A stretch of DNA of 64,000 nt from contig NZ_LR733284.1 of the NCBI RefSeq assembly GCF_902506375.1, forward strand, positions 2,235,685 to 2,299,684, read 5' to 3'. Every line of letters starts with the position of its first letter. The first letter of the stretch is position 1. The position numbers were made by a program, and so were the translations under genes. Source of the stretch: Microbacterium sp. 8M. Lineage in GTDB: Bacteria; Actinomycetota; Actinomycetes; Actinomycetales; Microbacteriaceae. The notes beneath the pieces are model-generated. The model worked only from the letters and a program-made list of their open reading frames with translations, was not told where the DNA came from and ran no database searches. Of this stretch, positions 54,823 through 63,840 are shown one piece after another.

Positions 54823-55449
54823 ATGGTTTCTTCGTCCGAGAACGATCGGCTGGTCTGGATCGACTGCGAGATGACAGGGCTCGATCTCTCGGTCGATGAG
54901 CTCGTCGAGATCGCCGTCGTGATCACCGATTTCGAACTGCGCCTGGTGGATCCGGGGTTCCAGGTCGTCATCCGCGCGAGCGACAATGCGCTGAGTCAGA
55001 TGAGCGAGTTCGTCACGAACATGCATCGCACCTCGGGGCTGTACGAGGAGATCCCGACGGGCGTGACCCTCGCCGAGGCGCAGGCGCAGACCCTGGAGTA
55101 CATCCGCCGGTTCGTACCGCTGGAGCGCAGGGCGCCCCTGGCCGGCAACACGATCGGCACCGACCGCATGTTCCTCGCCAAGTACATGCCCGAGGTCGAC
55201 CAGTACCTGCACTACCGCAACGTCGACGTCTCCAGCATCAAGGAGCTGTCGCGCCGCTGGTACCCGCGAGTGTTCTTCCACGCACCGGCCAAGGACGGCG
55301 GCCACCGCGCCCTCGCCGACATCCTGGAGTCGATCCGCGAGCTCGAGTACTACCGCCAGGCGGTGTTCGTGGAACTGCCCGGACCCACCAGTGAAGACGC
55401 GCAGGCGCTCTCCGACGCCGTCGTGTCAAAGTTCGGTCCGAACCTGTAA
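54823..55449 (+). CDS. orn: Oligoribonuclease
   Basis: This 208-aa DEDDh exoribonuclease degrades two- to five-nucleotide RNAs, including pGpG, and so finishes mRNA turnover. The catalytic acids are in WIDCEMTGLDL, GNTIGTDRMFLAKYMP and AKDGGHRALADI. The start follows tRNA-Arg by ~40 bp. Confidence 0.95.
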   Translation: MVSSSENDRLVWIDCEMTGLDLSVDELVEIAVVITDFELRLVDPGFQVVIRASDNALSQMSEFVTNMHRTSGLYEEIPTGVTLAEAQAQTLEYIRRFVPLERRAPLAGNTIGTDRMFLAKYMPEVDQYLHYRNVDVSSIKELSRRWYPRVFFHAPAKDGGHRALADILESIRELEYYRQAVFVELPGPTSEDAQALSDAVVSKFGPNL

Positions 55450-55484
55450 TACACTGGTCAGGTTGCCCGCTCCGGCAGGCACAT

Positions 55485-55561
55485 GGTGGCTATAGCTCAG
55501 TTGGTAGAGCACCGCGTTGTGGTCGCGGGGGTCGCGGGTTCAAGCCCCGTTAGCCACCCCA
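55485..55561 (+). tRNA. tRNA-His (anticodon GTG)
   Basis: The acceptor GTGGCTA pairs with TAGCCAC. An extra G at 55485 faces C73, as expected for tRNA-His. D-arm GCTCAGTTGGTAGAGC, anticodon loop TTGTGGT. CCA is encoded at 55559-55561, unlike the other three tRNAs here. Confidence 0.93.
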
Positions 55562-55564
55562 CAG

Positions 55565-55600
55565 GAGGCCCGGATCCGATTGGATCCGGGCCTCTTTCTC
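55565..55600 (+). terminator. Terminator after tRNA-His
   Basis: A perfect 13-bp stem (GAGGCCCGGATCC / GGATCCGGGCCTC), 4-nt loop GATT and TTTCTC form a textbook Rho-independent terminator directly behind tRNA-His. Confidence 0.88.
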
Positions 55601-55671
55601 ATCGACTGAGCCGTGTCCGCGAAGACCCGGATCCGGGCCGCGCGCCCGGATCCGGCGGCTAGCATCGAGAC

Positions 55672-56532
55672 ATGGCTTCCTTCGTGCGCACCGCGACCGA
55701 CGCCGACCTCGCAGAGCTCTCCCGCATCGAGGAGGAGGCCGACGCCGTCTTCGCAGAGCGCTTCGGAACAGCGCTCGGACATGCTGCGCCTTCGGGTGCC
55801 GCCCGCGCTGCGGAACGCGGGTTCCTCCTCGTCGCCGCCGAGGAGGAGGACGGCCCCGCCGTGGGATTCGCGCACGTCCTGGAGGACGACGGCATCGCCC
55901 ATCTGGAGCAGGTCTCCGTGCTGCCGGCATACGCCCGCCGGGGGCACGGGCGCGGGCTGGTCGAGGCCGCTCTGGACGAGGCGGCCGAACGGGGGCACCG
56001 CAGTGTCACCCTCCGCACGTTCGCCGATGTGCCCTGGAACGCGCCGTTCTACGCGTCCCTGGGCTTCGTGGAGGCGGACTCCCCCGACTCGCCCTTCTAC
56101 CGCGAACTCATGGACGCCGAGCGCCGTCTCGGTCTGGACGACCTGGGCCGGCGAGTGCACATGAGGATCGATGTGCACGGCGGGATGACGATGGATCCGG
56201 ACGAGTTCGAGCAACTCGTCACCGAAGAGCTCGACCGGCTCCCGGACGACATGGTCGACGGCCTGGAGAACGTCGTCTTCGTCGTCGAGGACCGCCCCGA
56301 AGACGGGTCGCTCGATCTGCTCGGCCTGTACGACGGTCTCGCCGTCACCGAACGCGGCAACTACGGCATGGGCGAGCTGCCGGACCGGATCATCGTGTAT
56401 CGCGAGCCGCATCTCGCGCAATGCGCCGACGAGCGGCAGCTCCGCGCCGAGGTGCACACCACGCTCGTGCACGAGATCGCCCACTACTACGGCATCGATG
56501 ACGCCCAGCTGCACGAGATGGGGTGGGCATGA
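55672..56532 (+). CDS. GNAT acetyltransferase fused to an M-type metallopeptidase
   Basis: This single 286-aa frame joins two families. Residues ~1-150 are a GNAT N-acetyltransferase (LEQVSVLPAYARRGHGRGLV, acetyl-CoA loop RRGHGRG, and FYASLGFVEADSP). Residues ~174-286 are a small zincin (metallopeptidase family protein, Zincin_1 type) with the zinc motif LVHEIAHYYG (His267, Glu268, His271) and the usual acidic start MDPDEFEQLVTEELD. They are more often separate genes, so this is either a real fusion or a lost stop codon. The ATG at 56191 could also start the metallopeptidase alone. The clpS gene overlaps its stop by four bases (ATGA). Confidence 0.8.
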   Translation: MASFVRTATDADLAELSRIEEEADAVFAERFGTALGHAAPSGAARAAERGFLLVAAEEEDGPAVGFAHVLEDDGIAHLEQVSVLPAYARRGHGRGLVEAALDEAAERGHRSVTLRTFADVPWNAPFYASLGFVEADSPDSPFYRELMDAERRLGLDDLGRRVHMRIDVHGGMTMDPDEFEQLVTEELDRLPDDMVDGLENVVFVVEDRPEDGSLDLLGLYDGLAVTERGNYGMGELPDRIIVYREPHLAQCADERQLRAEVHTTLVHEIAHYYGIDDAQLHEMGWA

Positions 56533-56825
56533 GCACGCCGCTGACCACGCCGGATGTCGACGAGAGCATCGACCTGCAGGCCGCTCCCGCCGTGCCCTGG
56601 GAGCTCGTCGTGTGGGACGACCCGGTCAACCTCATGAGCTACGTGGTGCGGGTGTTCCGCACCTACTTCGGCTATCCGAAGGATCGCGCCACCCGGCTCA
56701 TGCTGGCGGTGCACAACGAAGGGCACGCGGTCGTGGCCACCGGACCGCGCGAGACCATGGAGGTGCACGCCCAGGCGATGCACGACTACGGACTGTGGGC
56801 GACCGTGCGGCGGGCCGGCGAGTGA
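56529..56825 (+). CDS. clpS: ATP-dependent Clp protease adaptor ClpS
   Basis: This 98-aa adaptor feeds N-degron substrates to Clp AAA+ unfoldases. VVWDDPVNLMSYVVRVF and MLAVHNEGHAVV hold the Asp, Met and His residues of the N-end pocket. Start 56529 (ATGA overlap) is preferred over a GTG two codons earlier. It is coupled at both ends: upstream to the GNAT-metallopeptidase, downstream to DUF2017 (GTGA). Confidence 0.93.
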   Translation: MSTPLTTPDVDESIDLQAAPAVPWELVVWDDPVNLMSYVVRVFRTYFGYPKDRATRLMLAVHNEGHAVVATGPRETMEVHAQAMHDYGLWATVRRAGE

Positions 56826-57319
56826 GCGGCGTGACCGACCCCGTGCTCCGCGTGCCGATGGAGGCGATCGAGGCGGAGCAGCTCGCGAGCCTCGTGGACC
56901 AGTTCCTCGACCTGCTCCGCGACATCGAGATCGGCGAGGATGCCGCCCTGGACCGCCTGACCCCGTCCGTCTACCCTCAGGATCCCGACGCGTCGGCAGA
57001 GTTCGCCGACGCCACGAGCGCCGACCTCCTGGATCGCCGCGCCGCCGACGCGCGCGTGGTGCGCGAAGCGCTCCGAGTCGGGCCGGACGACACCGGCACC
57101 GTGCCGGGGGACCTCACGATCCGGGCCGCCGACGTCGACGCGTGGCTGCGCACACTCGCCGCCCTGAGGCTCGTCATCGCCTCGCGCCTGGGCATCGAGG
57201 ACGATCCCGCACCGGATCCCGAGGATCCCCGGTTCGGGGTGTACGAGTGGCTGGGGTATCGCCTCGATCTGCTCGTCGAGGCGGCGGACGCACTCGACGA
57301 GAGCGCGCCCGACGGCTGA
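56822..57319 (+). CDS. DUF2017 family protein
   Basis: This 165-aa actinobacterial protein of unknown function has LRVPMEAIEAEQLASLVDQF, the paired FADATSADLLDRRAADARVV helices, WLRTLAALRLVIASRLGI and VYEWLGYRLDLLVEAA. The GTG overlaps the clpS stop (GTGA). The clpS-DUF2017 order is common in actinobacteria, which suggests a link to Clp-dependent proteolysis. Confidence 0.85.
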   Translation: MSGVTDPVLRVPMEAIEAEQLASLVDQFLDLLRDIEIGEDAALDRLTPSVYPQDPDASAEFADATSADLLDRRAADARVVREALRVGPDDTGTVPGDLTIRAADVDAWLRTLAALRLVIASRLGIEDDPAPDPEDPRFGVYEWLGYRLDLLVEAADALDESAPDG

Positions 57320-57327
57320 GGCGTCCG

Positions 57328-57909
57328 CTACGGGACCGACACCACCAGCGTCGCGTGACCGATGGGGTCGTCTCGCCGCAGGTGCACGACTTCCTGCAGC
57401 GCCCAGCGGTCCCAGTGCGGACGGAAGAGATCGCCGTCGCGGTCCAGCGCGCGCCGCTTGCGGCTCGCCTCAGGGGACTCCACCCACACCCGCACGTCGG
57501 CGACGCGCGCCGTGCGGCGTGTGAGCGCGCCGCACCCCTCCAGGATCACCCCGCGCGCCGGATCCACCGCGTAGCTCTCCGCGTACTCGCCGCCCTCCCA
57601 GTCGTAGCGCTGCCAGGTGCCGACGAGGTCGCGGCCGTGCGGTCGCAGGATCTGGTCGTAGGCCCGCTCGACGCCGGCGTCCATGCCGTCCCAGCCGGGG
57701 TAGATCGAGTCCAGCGCGATGAGTTGCGGATCCGTGCGCAGCGGCCAGCGGTCGGCGAGCAGCCGCGCCAGCGTGGACTTGCCGGCGCCGCTGCGCCCGT
57801 CGATGAGCACGACCGGATTGGACGCCTGCACAGCCCGCACCGCATCGGCGACGCGGGCGACCGCCTCGCTCAGCGCACGTGCGACCGGATCGTCACTTCT
57901 TGAGGGCAC
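57328..57909 (-). CDS. P-loop NTPase, uridine-kinase-like
   Basis: This 193-aa ATPase has a Walker A motif, VVLIDGRSGAGKSTLARLL (residues ~33-51), an Asp-rich IALDSIYPGWDGM and a C-terminal W-rich RPHWDRWALQE. It resembles small kinases (uridine kinase / (d)NTP kinase-like) of actinobacteria without allowing a substrate to be named. It lies convergent with DUF2017 and overlaps the next gene by 17 bp. Confidence 0.75.
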   Translation of the reverse strand: MPSRSDDPVARALSEAVARVADAVRAVQASNPVVLIDGRSGAGKSTLARLLADRWPLRTDPQLIALDSIYPGWDGMDAGVERAYDQILRPHGRDLVGTWQRYDWEGGEYAESYAVDPARGVILEGCGALTRRTARVADVRVWVESPEASRKRRALDRDGDLFRPHWDRWALQEVVHLRRDDPIGHATLVVSVP

Positions 57910-58225
57910 GGATGATGCGGGAGATCGCGCGGCCGGTCACCCACACGAAGGGCACCGCCACCGCCAGCAGCGAGACGAAGTTCGGCTCGAACCGCAGACC
58001 TTCCTCGCGTCGCACGTAGACGCCCAGCGGGATCGCGATCCCGCCTCCGCCGCCGCCTTCCCCCTCGGCCGTCCCCTCGGCGCCTCCGGATCCGCCACCG
58101 AAGCCGGAGATCGTCAGCGCCACCGGGGTGAACTGCGCGCCGTCCACCTCCTGTGGTTCGCCATAGGCGCTCTTGACGCCGAAGGACGCGGAGTTCTTGC
58201 CCAGTTCGAGTGCGATGTGCGGCAT
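57893..58225 (-). CDS. Uncharacterised protein with one membrane helix
   Basis: This 110-aa protein begins MPHIALELGKNSASFGVKSA, has a Gly/Ser/Ala/Glu-rich low-complexity segment (residues ~43-62) and one probable membrane helix, VSLLAVAVPFVWVTGRA, near the end, finishing RIIRALKK. Not recognised; probably membrane-attached by its C-terminal third. It overlaps the kinase-like gene downstream by 17 bp. Confidence 0.6.
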   Translation of the reverse strand: MPHIALELGKNSASFGVKSAYGEPQEVDGAQFTPVALTISGFGGGSGGAEGTAEGEGGGGGGIAIPLGVYVRREEGLRFEPNFVSLLAVAVPFVWVTGRAISRIIRALKK

Positions 58226-58287
58226 GGGTCCACGCTAACCCACCCCGGCGGCGACGACCACCGCCCGGTCGCGGGCCCGCGGGGCCG

Positions 58288-59541
58288 TCAGTCGAGCCCG
58301 TGCGCGCGGGGGTGCGGTGCCGAGCCGCGGCCCGGTCGGGCGCCAAGGTGGCGGGCGCGCGTGACGGTGCCGGATCCGAAGCGCGCCTGCGCGCTGTCCA
58401 GCGCGTCCTCCACGCGCCGCCACTCGGCGTCGTCGTCCCAGAGCCCGAGCGCTCCTCCGGCGTCGGTCAGGCGCTCGGCGCGCACGCCGACGAGACGCAC
58501 AGGGTCCCGACGGTCGATCGCGTCGAACAGCGTGCGCGCGACCTCGCCGATGCGCTGCCCCACCGACGTCGGCTCGGGCAGCGTCTGGGAGCGGCTGATC
58601 GTGGTGAAGTCGGAGAAGCGCACCTTGATCGCCACGGTGCCGGCCTCCCAGCCCGCGCGGCGCAGGCGGGCGGCCACGCGGTCCGCAAGTCGCAGCAGCT
58701 CCGACCGCAGCGCCTCGCGGTCGGCGACGTCGACGTCGAACGTCTCCTCGTGCCCGACGCTCTTCTCCACCCGACTGGTCTCGACGCCGCGCGGGTCCCG
58801 GCCGGCGGCGAGTTCCTGCAGCCGCTGGGCGAGGGCGGGACCGACCGCGCGCTCGAGCGCCGACGCGGGCGTCGCCAGGATGTCGCGGATCAGCCGGATG
58901 CCGCGCGATTCCAGCGTCTCCGCCGTCTTCGGGCCGACGCCCCACATGGCGCGCACGGGTTTGGTGGCGAGGAATCCGAGAGTGTCGGGCTCGGCGACGA
59001 TGAGCAGGCCGTCCGGCTTCGCCATCGTGGACGCCATCTTGGCGACGTGCTTGGTCGCCGCCACGCCGACGCTGCAGGTGATCCCGACCTCGTCCTGCAC
59101 CCGCTGCCGGATCATCGCGCCGATGGTGCCGGGGCTGCCCCACAGCCGGCGCACGCCGCGCACGTCGAGGAACGCCTCGTCGATCGACAGCGGCTCGACC
59201 AGAGGCGTGATCTGCTCGAAGATCGCCATCACCCTCTGCGAGACGTCCCGGTACTTCGTGAAGTCGGGCGGCACGATCCGTGCGGTCGGGCACAGCCGGA
59301 CGGCCTGCGACACCGGCATCGCCGAGCGCACGCCGTAGCGCCGCGCCTCGTACGACGCGCTGGAGACCACCGAACGCCCGTCCGGAGACCCGATGATCAG
59401 CGGCAGCCCGCGCAGAGAGGGGTCATGCAGCACCTCGACCGCCGCGTAGAACGCGTCCATGTCGACATGCAGGATCCCGGTGCCGGTGTCGTCAGCGCCC
59501 GGGGCCGAGACGATCCGCCCGGATCCGTCGCCTCTTCCCAT
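58288..59541 (-). CDS. dinB: DNA polymerase IV
   Basis: This 417-aa Y-family translesion polymerase has ILHVDMDAFYAAVE (metal Asp residues), LSIDEAFLDV (the S-x-D-E motif), GVAATKHVAKMAS and the GVGPKTAETL helix-hairpin-helix. The steric-gate region around DAFYAAVE is typical. The C-terminal ~30 residues are Arg/His/Gly-rich; a beta-clamp peptide is not obvious. Confidence 0.93.
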   Translation of the reverse strand: MGRGDGSGRIVSAPGADDTGTGILHVDMDAFYAAVEVLHDPSLRGLPLIIGSPDGRSVVSSASYEARRYGVRSAMPVSQAVRLCPTARIVPPDFTKYRDVSQRVMAIFEQITPLVEPLSIDEAFLDVRGVRRLWGSPGTIGAMIRQRVQDEVGITCSVGVAATKHVAKMASTMAKPDGLLIVAEPDTLGFLATKPVRAMWGVGPKTAETLESRGIRLIRDILATPASALERAVGPALAQRLQELAAGRDPRGVETSRVEKSVGHEETFDVDVADREALRSELLRLADRVAARLRRAGWEAGTVAIKVRFSDFTTISRSQTLPEPTSVGQRIGEVARTLFDAIDRRDPVRLVGVRAERLTDAGGALGLWDDDAEWRRVEDALDSAQARFGSGTVTRARHLGARPGRGSAPHPRAHGLD

Positions 59542-59593
59542 GACCCCATCCTCGCCGAGGCCGCCGACATCGCGCCGACGGCCTCCGCAGCGC

Positions 59594-61108
59594 CTACTGG
59601 GCGGCGCGCTCCAGGATGAGCTCGCGCACCCGGGCCGCGTCCGCCTGACCCTTCATCGCCTTCATGACGGCACCGATCACGGCGCCGGCGGCCTGCACCT
59701 TGCCGTCCTTGATCTTGGCGAGCACGTCCGGCTGCGCGGCCAGGGCCTCGTCGATCGCGGCGATGAGCGCGCCGTCGTCGGACACCACCGCCAGGCCACG
59801 CGCGTCCACGACCTCCTGGGGCGAGCCTTCGCCGGCGATGACGCCCTCGAGCACCTGACGCGCGAGCTTGTCGGTCAGCGTGCCCGCATCCACGAGCTGC
59901 TGCAGAGCCGCGACGTTCGCCGCGCTGACCAGGGATGCGGCGTCGACCTCGCGCTCGTTCGCGATGCGGCTGATCTCACCGGTCCACCACTTGCGGGCGG
60001 CGTCGGCGGTCGTGCCGGCGGCGATCGTCGCTTCGACCTCGTCGAGCAGCCCGGCGTTCACCACGCCCTGGAACTCGATGTCGCCGAAGCCCCACTCGGC
60101 CTTGAGCCGGCGGCGACGGGCGACCGGCTGCTCGGGCAGCGCGGCACGCAGCTCCTCGACCAGCTCGCGCGGCGGCTGCACGGGCAGCAGGTCGGGCTCC
60201 GGGAAGTAGCGGTAGTCGTCGGCGTCCGACTTGGGACGCCCCGGCGAGGTGGTGCCGGTGTCCTCGTGCCAGTGCCGCGTCTCCTGGGTGATCGTCCCGC
60301 CCTCGGCGAGGATCGCCGCCTGGCGCTGGATCTCGTAGCGCACGGCGCGCTCGACCGAGCGCATCGAGTTGACGTTCTTCGTCTCGGTGCGCGTGCCGAG
60401 CTTCTCCTGCCCGCGCGGACGCAGCGACACGTTCGCGTCGCAGCGCAGGTTGCCGCGCTCCAGGCGCGCCTCCGAGATGCCGAGCCCGCGCACGATGTCG
60501 CGGATGGTCGCGACGTACGCCTTGGCGATCTCCGGAGCCCGGTGCTCGGCGCCGAAGATGGGCTTGGTGACGATCTCGACGAGGGGCACGCCGGCGCGGT
60601 TGTAGTCGACGAGCGAGTACTCGGCGCCCTGGATCCGGCCGGTGGATCCGCCCATGTGGGTGAGCTTTCCGGCGTCCTCCTCCATGTGCGCCCGCTCGAT
60701 CGGGATCGTCACGAGCGTGCCGTCCTCGAGCTCGACCTCGACGGAGCCCTCGAACGCGATCGGCTCGTCGTACTGCGAGATCTGGTAGTTCTTGCCGAGG
60801 TCCGGGTAGAAGTAGTTCTTCCGCGCGAACCGGCACGACTCGGCGATCGAGCAGCCCAGCGCCAGGCCCAGGCTGATCGAGGACCGCACGGCCGTCGCGT
60901 TCACGACCGGCAGGGATCCGGGAAGGCCCAGATCCACCGGCGCGATGAGCGTGTTCGGCTCGGCGTCGTGGTTGCGCGCGTTCGCAGGGTTCGGGGCGTC
61001 CGAGAACATCTTGGTCTCGGTGTTCAGCTCGACGTGCACCTCGAAGCCGAGCACGGGCTCGAAGAGCTCGAGCGCCTTGTCGTAATCCATCAGCTTCACG
61101 GCGGACAT
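59594..61108 (-). CDS. gatB: Aspartyl/glutamyl-tRNA amidotransferase subunit B
   Basis: This 504-aa subunit of the GatCAB complex phosphorylates Glu-tRNA(Gln) or Asp-tRNA(Asn) before amidation. [31 protein letters not shown] and [16 protein letters not shown] are hallmarks. The YqeY-like C-terminal tail is present. Its ATG overlaps the gatA stop by one base (TGATG). Actinobacteria lack GlnRS, so the complex is needed to make Gln-tRNA. Confidence 0.96.
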   Translation of the reverse strand: MSAVKLMDYDKALELFEPVLGFEVHVELNTETKMFSDAPNPANARNHDAEPNTLIAPVDLGLPGSLPVVNATAVRSSISLGLALGCSIAESCRFARKNYFYPDLGKNYQISQYDEPIAFEGSVEVELEDGTLVTIPIERAHMEEDAGKLTHMGGSTGRIQGAEYSLVDYNRAGVPLVEIVTKPIFGAEHRAPEIAKAYVATIRDIVRGLGISEARLERGNLRCDANVSLRPRGQEKLGTRTETKNVNSMRSVERAVRYEIQRQAAILAEGGTITQETRHWHEDTGTTSPGRPKSDADDYRYFPEPDLLPVQPPRELVEELRAALPEQPVARRRRLKAEWGFGDIEFQGVVNAGLLDEVEATIAAGTTADAARKWWTGEISRIANEREVDAASLVSAANVAALQQLVDAGTLTDKLARQVLEGVIAGEGSPQEVVDARGLAVVSDDGALIAAIDEALAAQPDVLAKIKDGKVQAAGAVIGAVMKAMKGQADAARVRELILERAAQ

Positions 61109-62640
61109 CAGCGGGTTCCTCCCAGCACGGGCTTCTCAGCGAGCTCAGGTGCGCGGTCGAGCAGCGGCCCGCCCCACGCGTCGACGAGCAGGGTCTCCAG
61201 CGCGGCGCCCACCCGGTACAGGCGGGCGTCCTCGCGCGCCGGCGCGAGGAACTGGATGCCCACGGGAAGGCCGTCCTCGTCTGCGAGACCCGACGGGATC
61301 GAGATTCCGGGGACGCCGGCGAGGTTGGCCGGGATGGTCGTGAGGTCGTTCAGGTACATCTGCAGCGGGTCGCCGACACGCTCCCCCAGCTTGAACGCCG
61401 TGGTCGGCGCAGTCGGCGTGGCGATCACGTCGACCTGCCCGAAGGCGGCATCGAAGTCGCGCTGGATGAGCGTGCGCACCTTCTGCGCACTGCCGTAGTA
61501 GGCGTCGTAGTAGCCGGCCGACAGCGCGTAGGTGCCGAGGATGATGCGCCGCTTCACCTCGGGGCCGAAGCCGACCTCGCGGGTGAGCGACATCACGTCC
61601 TCGACCGTGCCTCCGCCGTCGGGGGTGACCCGCAGGCCGAAGCGCACGGAGTCGAACTTCGCCAGGTTGCTGGACGCCTCGGCGGGGAGGATCAGATAGT
61701 AGGCGGCGACGCCGTATTCGAAGTGCGGGGCCGAGATCTCCACGATCTCCGCACCCTGCTGCTGCATGCGCTCGAGCGCGGCGTGGAACGAGCTCGCGAC
61801 GCCGGGCTGGAAGCCGGAGTCGGGGAGCTCGCGGATCACACCGACCTTGAGGCCCTTCAGGACCTCCCTGGTCGCCCCTTCGCGCGCGGCCGCGGTGAAC
61901 GACGGCCAGGCGTCGGGCAGCGACGTGGAGTCCTTGGGGTCGTGGCCGCCGATCACGTCGTGCAGCAGGGCCGAGTCGAGCACCGTGCGCGAGACCGGGC
62001 CGACCTGGTCCAGGCTGGAGGCGAGGGCGATGGCGCCGTAGCGGCTCACCCCGCCGTAGGTGGGCTTGATCCCGACGGTGCCGGTCACGTGCGCGGGCTG
62101 ACGGATCGAGCCGCCGGTGTCGGAGCCCAGCGCGATCGGAGCCTCGAACGCCGCCACGGCCGCGGCCGAGCCGCCGCCGGAGCCGCCGGGGATGCGATCC
62201 AGATCCCAGGGGTTGTGCGTGGGGCCGTAGGCCGAGTGCTCGGTGGAGGAGCCCATCGCGAACTCGTCCATGTTCGTCTTGCCGATGCCGATCAGGCCCG
62301 CGGCGCGGGCGCGGGCGACGACGGTCGCGTCGAACGGCGAACGGTAGCCCTCGAGGATCCGCGAGCCGCTCGTGGAGGGCTGGTCGGTGGTGACCAGCAC
62401 GTCCTTGATGGCCAGCGGGACGCCGGCGAGCTCGCCGAGCTCTTCACCGGCGGCACGACGGCGGTCGACCTCGGCGGCCGCGTCGAGCGCGTGCTCGTTC
62501 ACGTGCAGGAAGGCGTGCACATCGCCGTCGACGGCCGCGATGCGGTCCAGATGCGCCTGCGTCGCCTCGACGCTCGACAGCTCGCCGGCGGCCAGCTTGG
62601 CGCCGAGCTCGGCGGCGGTCCAGCGGATGATCTCGCTCAC
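61108..62640 (-). CDS. gatA: Aspartyl/glutamyl-tRNA amidotransferase subunit A
   Basis: This 510-aa amidase subunit releases ammonia from glutamine. The Ser-cisSer-Lys triad is complete: Lys79 in LAIKDVLVT, Ser154 in GGSGGGSAA and Ser178 in [12 protein letters not shown]. The start overlaps the gatC stop by four bases (ATGA). Confidence 0.96.
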   Translation of the reverse strand: MSEIIRWTAAELGAKLAAGELSSVEATQAHLDRIAAVDGDVHAFLHVNEHALDAAAEVDRRRAAGEELGELAGVPLAIKDVLVTTDQPSTSGSRILEGYRSPFDATVVARARAAGLIGIGKTNMDEFAMGSSTEHSAYGPTHNPWDLDRIPGGSGGGSAAAVAAFEAPIALGSDTGGSIRQPAHVTGTVGIKPTYGGVSRYGAIALASSLDQVGPVSRTVLDSALLHDVIGGHDPKDSTSLPDAWPSFTAAAREGATREVLKGLKVGVIRELPDSGFQPGVASSFHAALERMQQQGAEIVEISAPHFEYGVAAYYLILPAEASSNLAKFDSVRFGLRVTPDGGGTVEDVMSLTREVGFGPEVKRRIILGTYALSAGYYDAYYGSAQKVRTLIQRDFDAAFGQVDVIATPTAPTTAFKLGERVGDPLQMYLNDLTTIPANLAGVPGISIPSGLADEDGLPVGIQFLAPAREDARLYRVGAALETLLVDAWGGPLLDRAPELAEKPVLGGTR

Positions 62641-62936
62641 TGCTCCTCCCCCAGGATCGCCGTCACGCGGAAGCGGTCGCCGTCGTAATCGGGCGCGTTC
62701 TGCAGCGCCTGCGCGGTGGTCAGCGTCTGGCCCACCACGTCCTCGCGGAACACGTTGTGCATCGGGATCGGGTGGCTCGTGGCGACCACGTCGGGCGTCG
62801 CGACCTCGGACACCTTGGCGATGTTGTCGACGATGGCGTCGAGCTGACCGGTCAGCTGCGTCACCTCGTCGTCGGTGAGCTGGATGCGCGCGAGCACGCC
62901 GAGATGGCGTACAAGATCGGGGGTGATTTCAGACAC
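62637..62936 (-). CDS. gatC: Aspartyl/glutamyl-tRNA amidotransferase subunit C
   Basis: This 99-aa subunit stabilises GatA-Gat[16 protein letters not shown], the Leu-rich [14 protein letters not shown] and the C-terminal [10 protein letters not shown] match GatC. First gene of the gatC-gatA-gatB operon; each junction overlaps, so translation is coupled along the operon. Confidence 0.95.
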   Translation of the reverse strand: MSEITPDLVRHLGVLARIQLTDDEVTQLTGQLDAIVDNIAKVSEVATPDVVATSHPIPMHNVFREDVVGQTLTTAQALQNAPDYDGDRFRVTAILGEEQ

Positions 62937-63010
62937 CCGCCCAGTCTAGCCAGCGGCCGCGTCCCGCCCTGTCGCCCGCGGGAGCGGTCGGGGCACCGCG
63001 CTGCGCCGGT

Positions 63011-63796
63011 TCAGTCCTCGAGCACGAGCGCGAACGTCGTGTCGCCGCAGCGCACCGCCCTGGTGCCGCCGGATGTGCCGACCCCTCCCTCATCGCGCAC
63101 GATGGTCAGCGCGCGCTGCACGTCCTGCCCGCGCAGCAGCGTGCCGGTCACCCGGTGCGAGTCGTTCGAGGCGACGACGCGACCGGATCCGTTCACGACC
63201 GTGCCCGTGCCCGCAGCATCGCGAAGGATCGGGAGGATCGCGCGCTCGAGCCGGGACACGTGCACGTCGATGCCGACGACGCCCACCATCCGCCCCTCGT
63301 GGGCGACGGGCGCGGTCACGGTCACCGTGTAGTCGTCGGTGCAGAGGTAGTCGACGTAGGGCCCCGTGACGTGTCGTCCGCCGGTGCGCTCCGGCACCTT
63401 CCACCACTCCAGCTGCCGGTAGTCCCGGAACTGATCGGACTCGGGGTCGTCGACCGTGTCCAGGCGGCGCACGCTGCCGCGATCTCCCCGGTCCAGCCCG
63501 TGGATCTCCCGCAACCACCACGCCAGATGCCACGGCGCATCGGCCAGTACGCCCGGTGTCGCGACGAAGCCTGATCCGGTGACCAGTCCGCCGGGCGCGC
63601 TCAACGCCGGCCGTGCCAGCGCGTCCATGAACGGATCCAGCGCCGCGGCGGTGGGCGCGGTGCCCTGCCCGGCGAAGGAGCGGAACTGCTCCTCGACCGC
63701 GCTGCGCCAGGTGTCCACGAGCGCGAACAGAGGGGCGAACGTGCCCTCGATCCGCGCGGCGATGCGCTCATCATGCTCGGCGACGGTGCCGGTCAT
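63011..63796 (-). CDS. Cache-domain sensor-like protein
   Basis: This 261-aa protein contains a PDC/Cache-like sensor module: RQLEWWKVPERTGGRHVTGPYVDYLCTDD is split over the ligand pocket, and the following V-V-G-I-D-V strand is typical. No signal peptide or transmembrane helix is visible, so it is probably cytoplasmic, unusual for Cache domains. MTGTVAEHDERIAARIEG at 63796 has AGGAGCGGGAG upstream; the longer frame is not supported. It lies behind a truncated GntR/FCD regulator and may form a ligand-sensing pair with it. Confidence 0.65.
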   Translation of the reverse strand: MTGTVAEHDERIAARIEGTFAPLFALVDTWRSAVEEQFRSFAGQGTAPTAAALDPFMDALARPALSAPGGLVTGSGFVATPGVLADAPWHLAWWLREIHGLDRGDRGSVRRLDTVDDPESDQFRDYRQLEWWKVPERTGGRHVTGPYVDYLCTDDYTVTVTAPVAHEGRMVGVVGIDVHVSRLERAILPILRDAAGTGTVVNGSGRVVASNDSHRVTGTLLRGQDVQRALTIVRDEGGVGTSGGTRAVRCGDTTFALVLED

Positions 63797-63809
63797 CTCC
63801 CGCTCCTTC

Positions 63810-63839
63810 TGTAAATGGGAATCCTGTGAATGGGAATCC
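63810..63839. repeat. Tandem 15-bp repeat, two copies
   Basis: TGTAAATGGGAATCC (63810-63824) is followed directly by TGTGAATGGGAATCC (63825-63839); they differ at one position. It sits between the GntR stop and the cache gene start, in the mRNA leader, and could be an operator, an RNA element or a simple duplication. Confidence 0.7.
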
Positions 63840-63840
63840 G

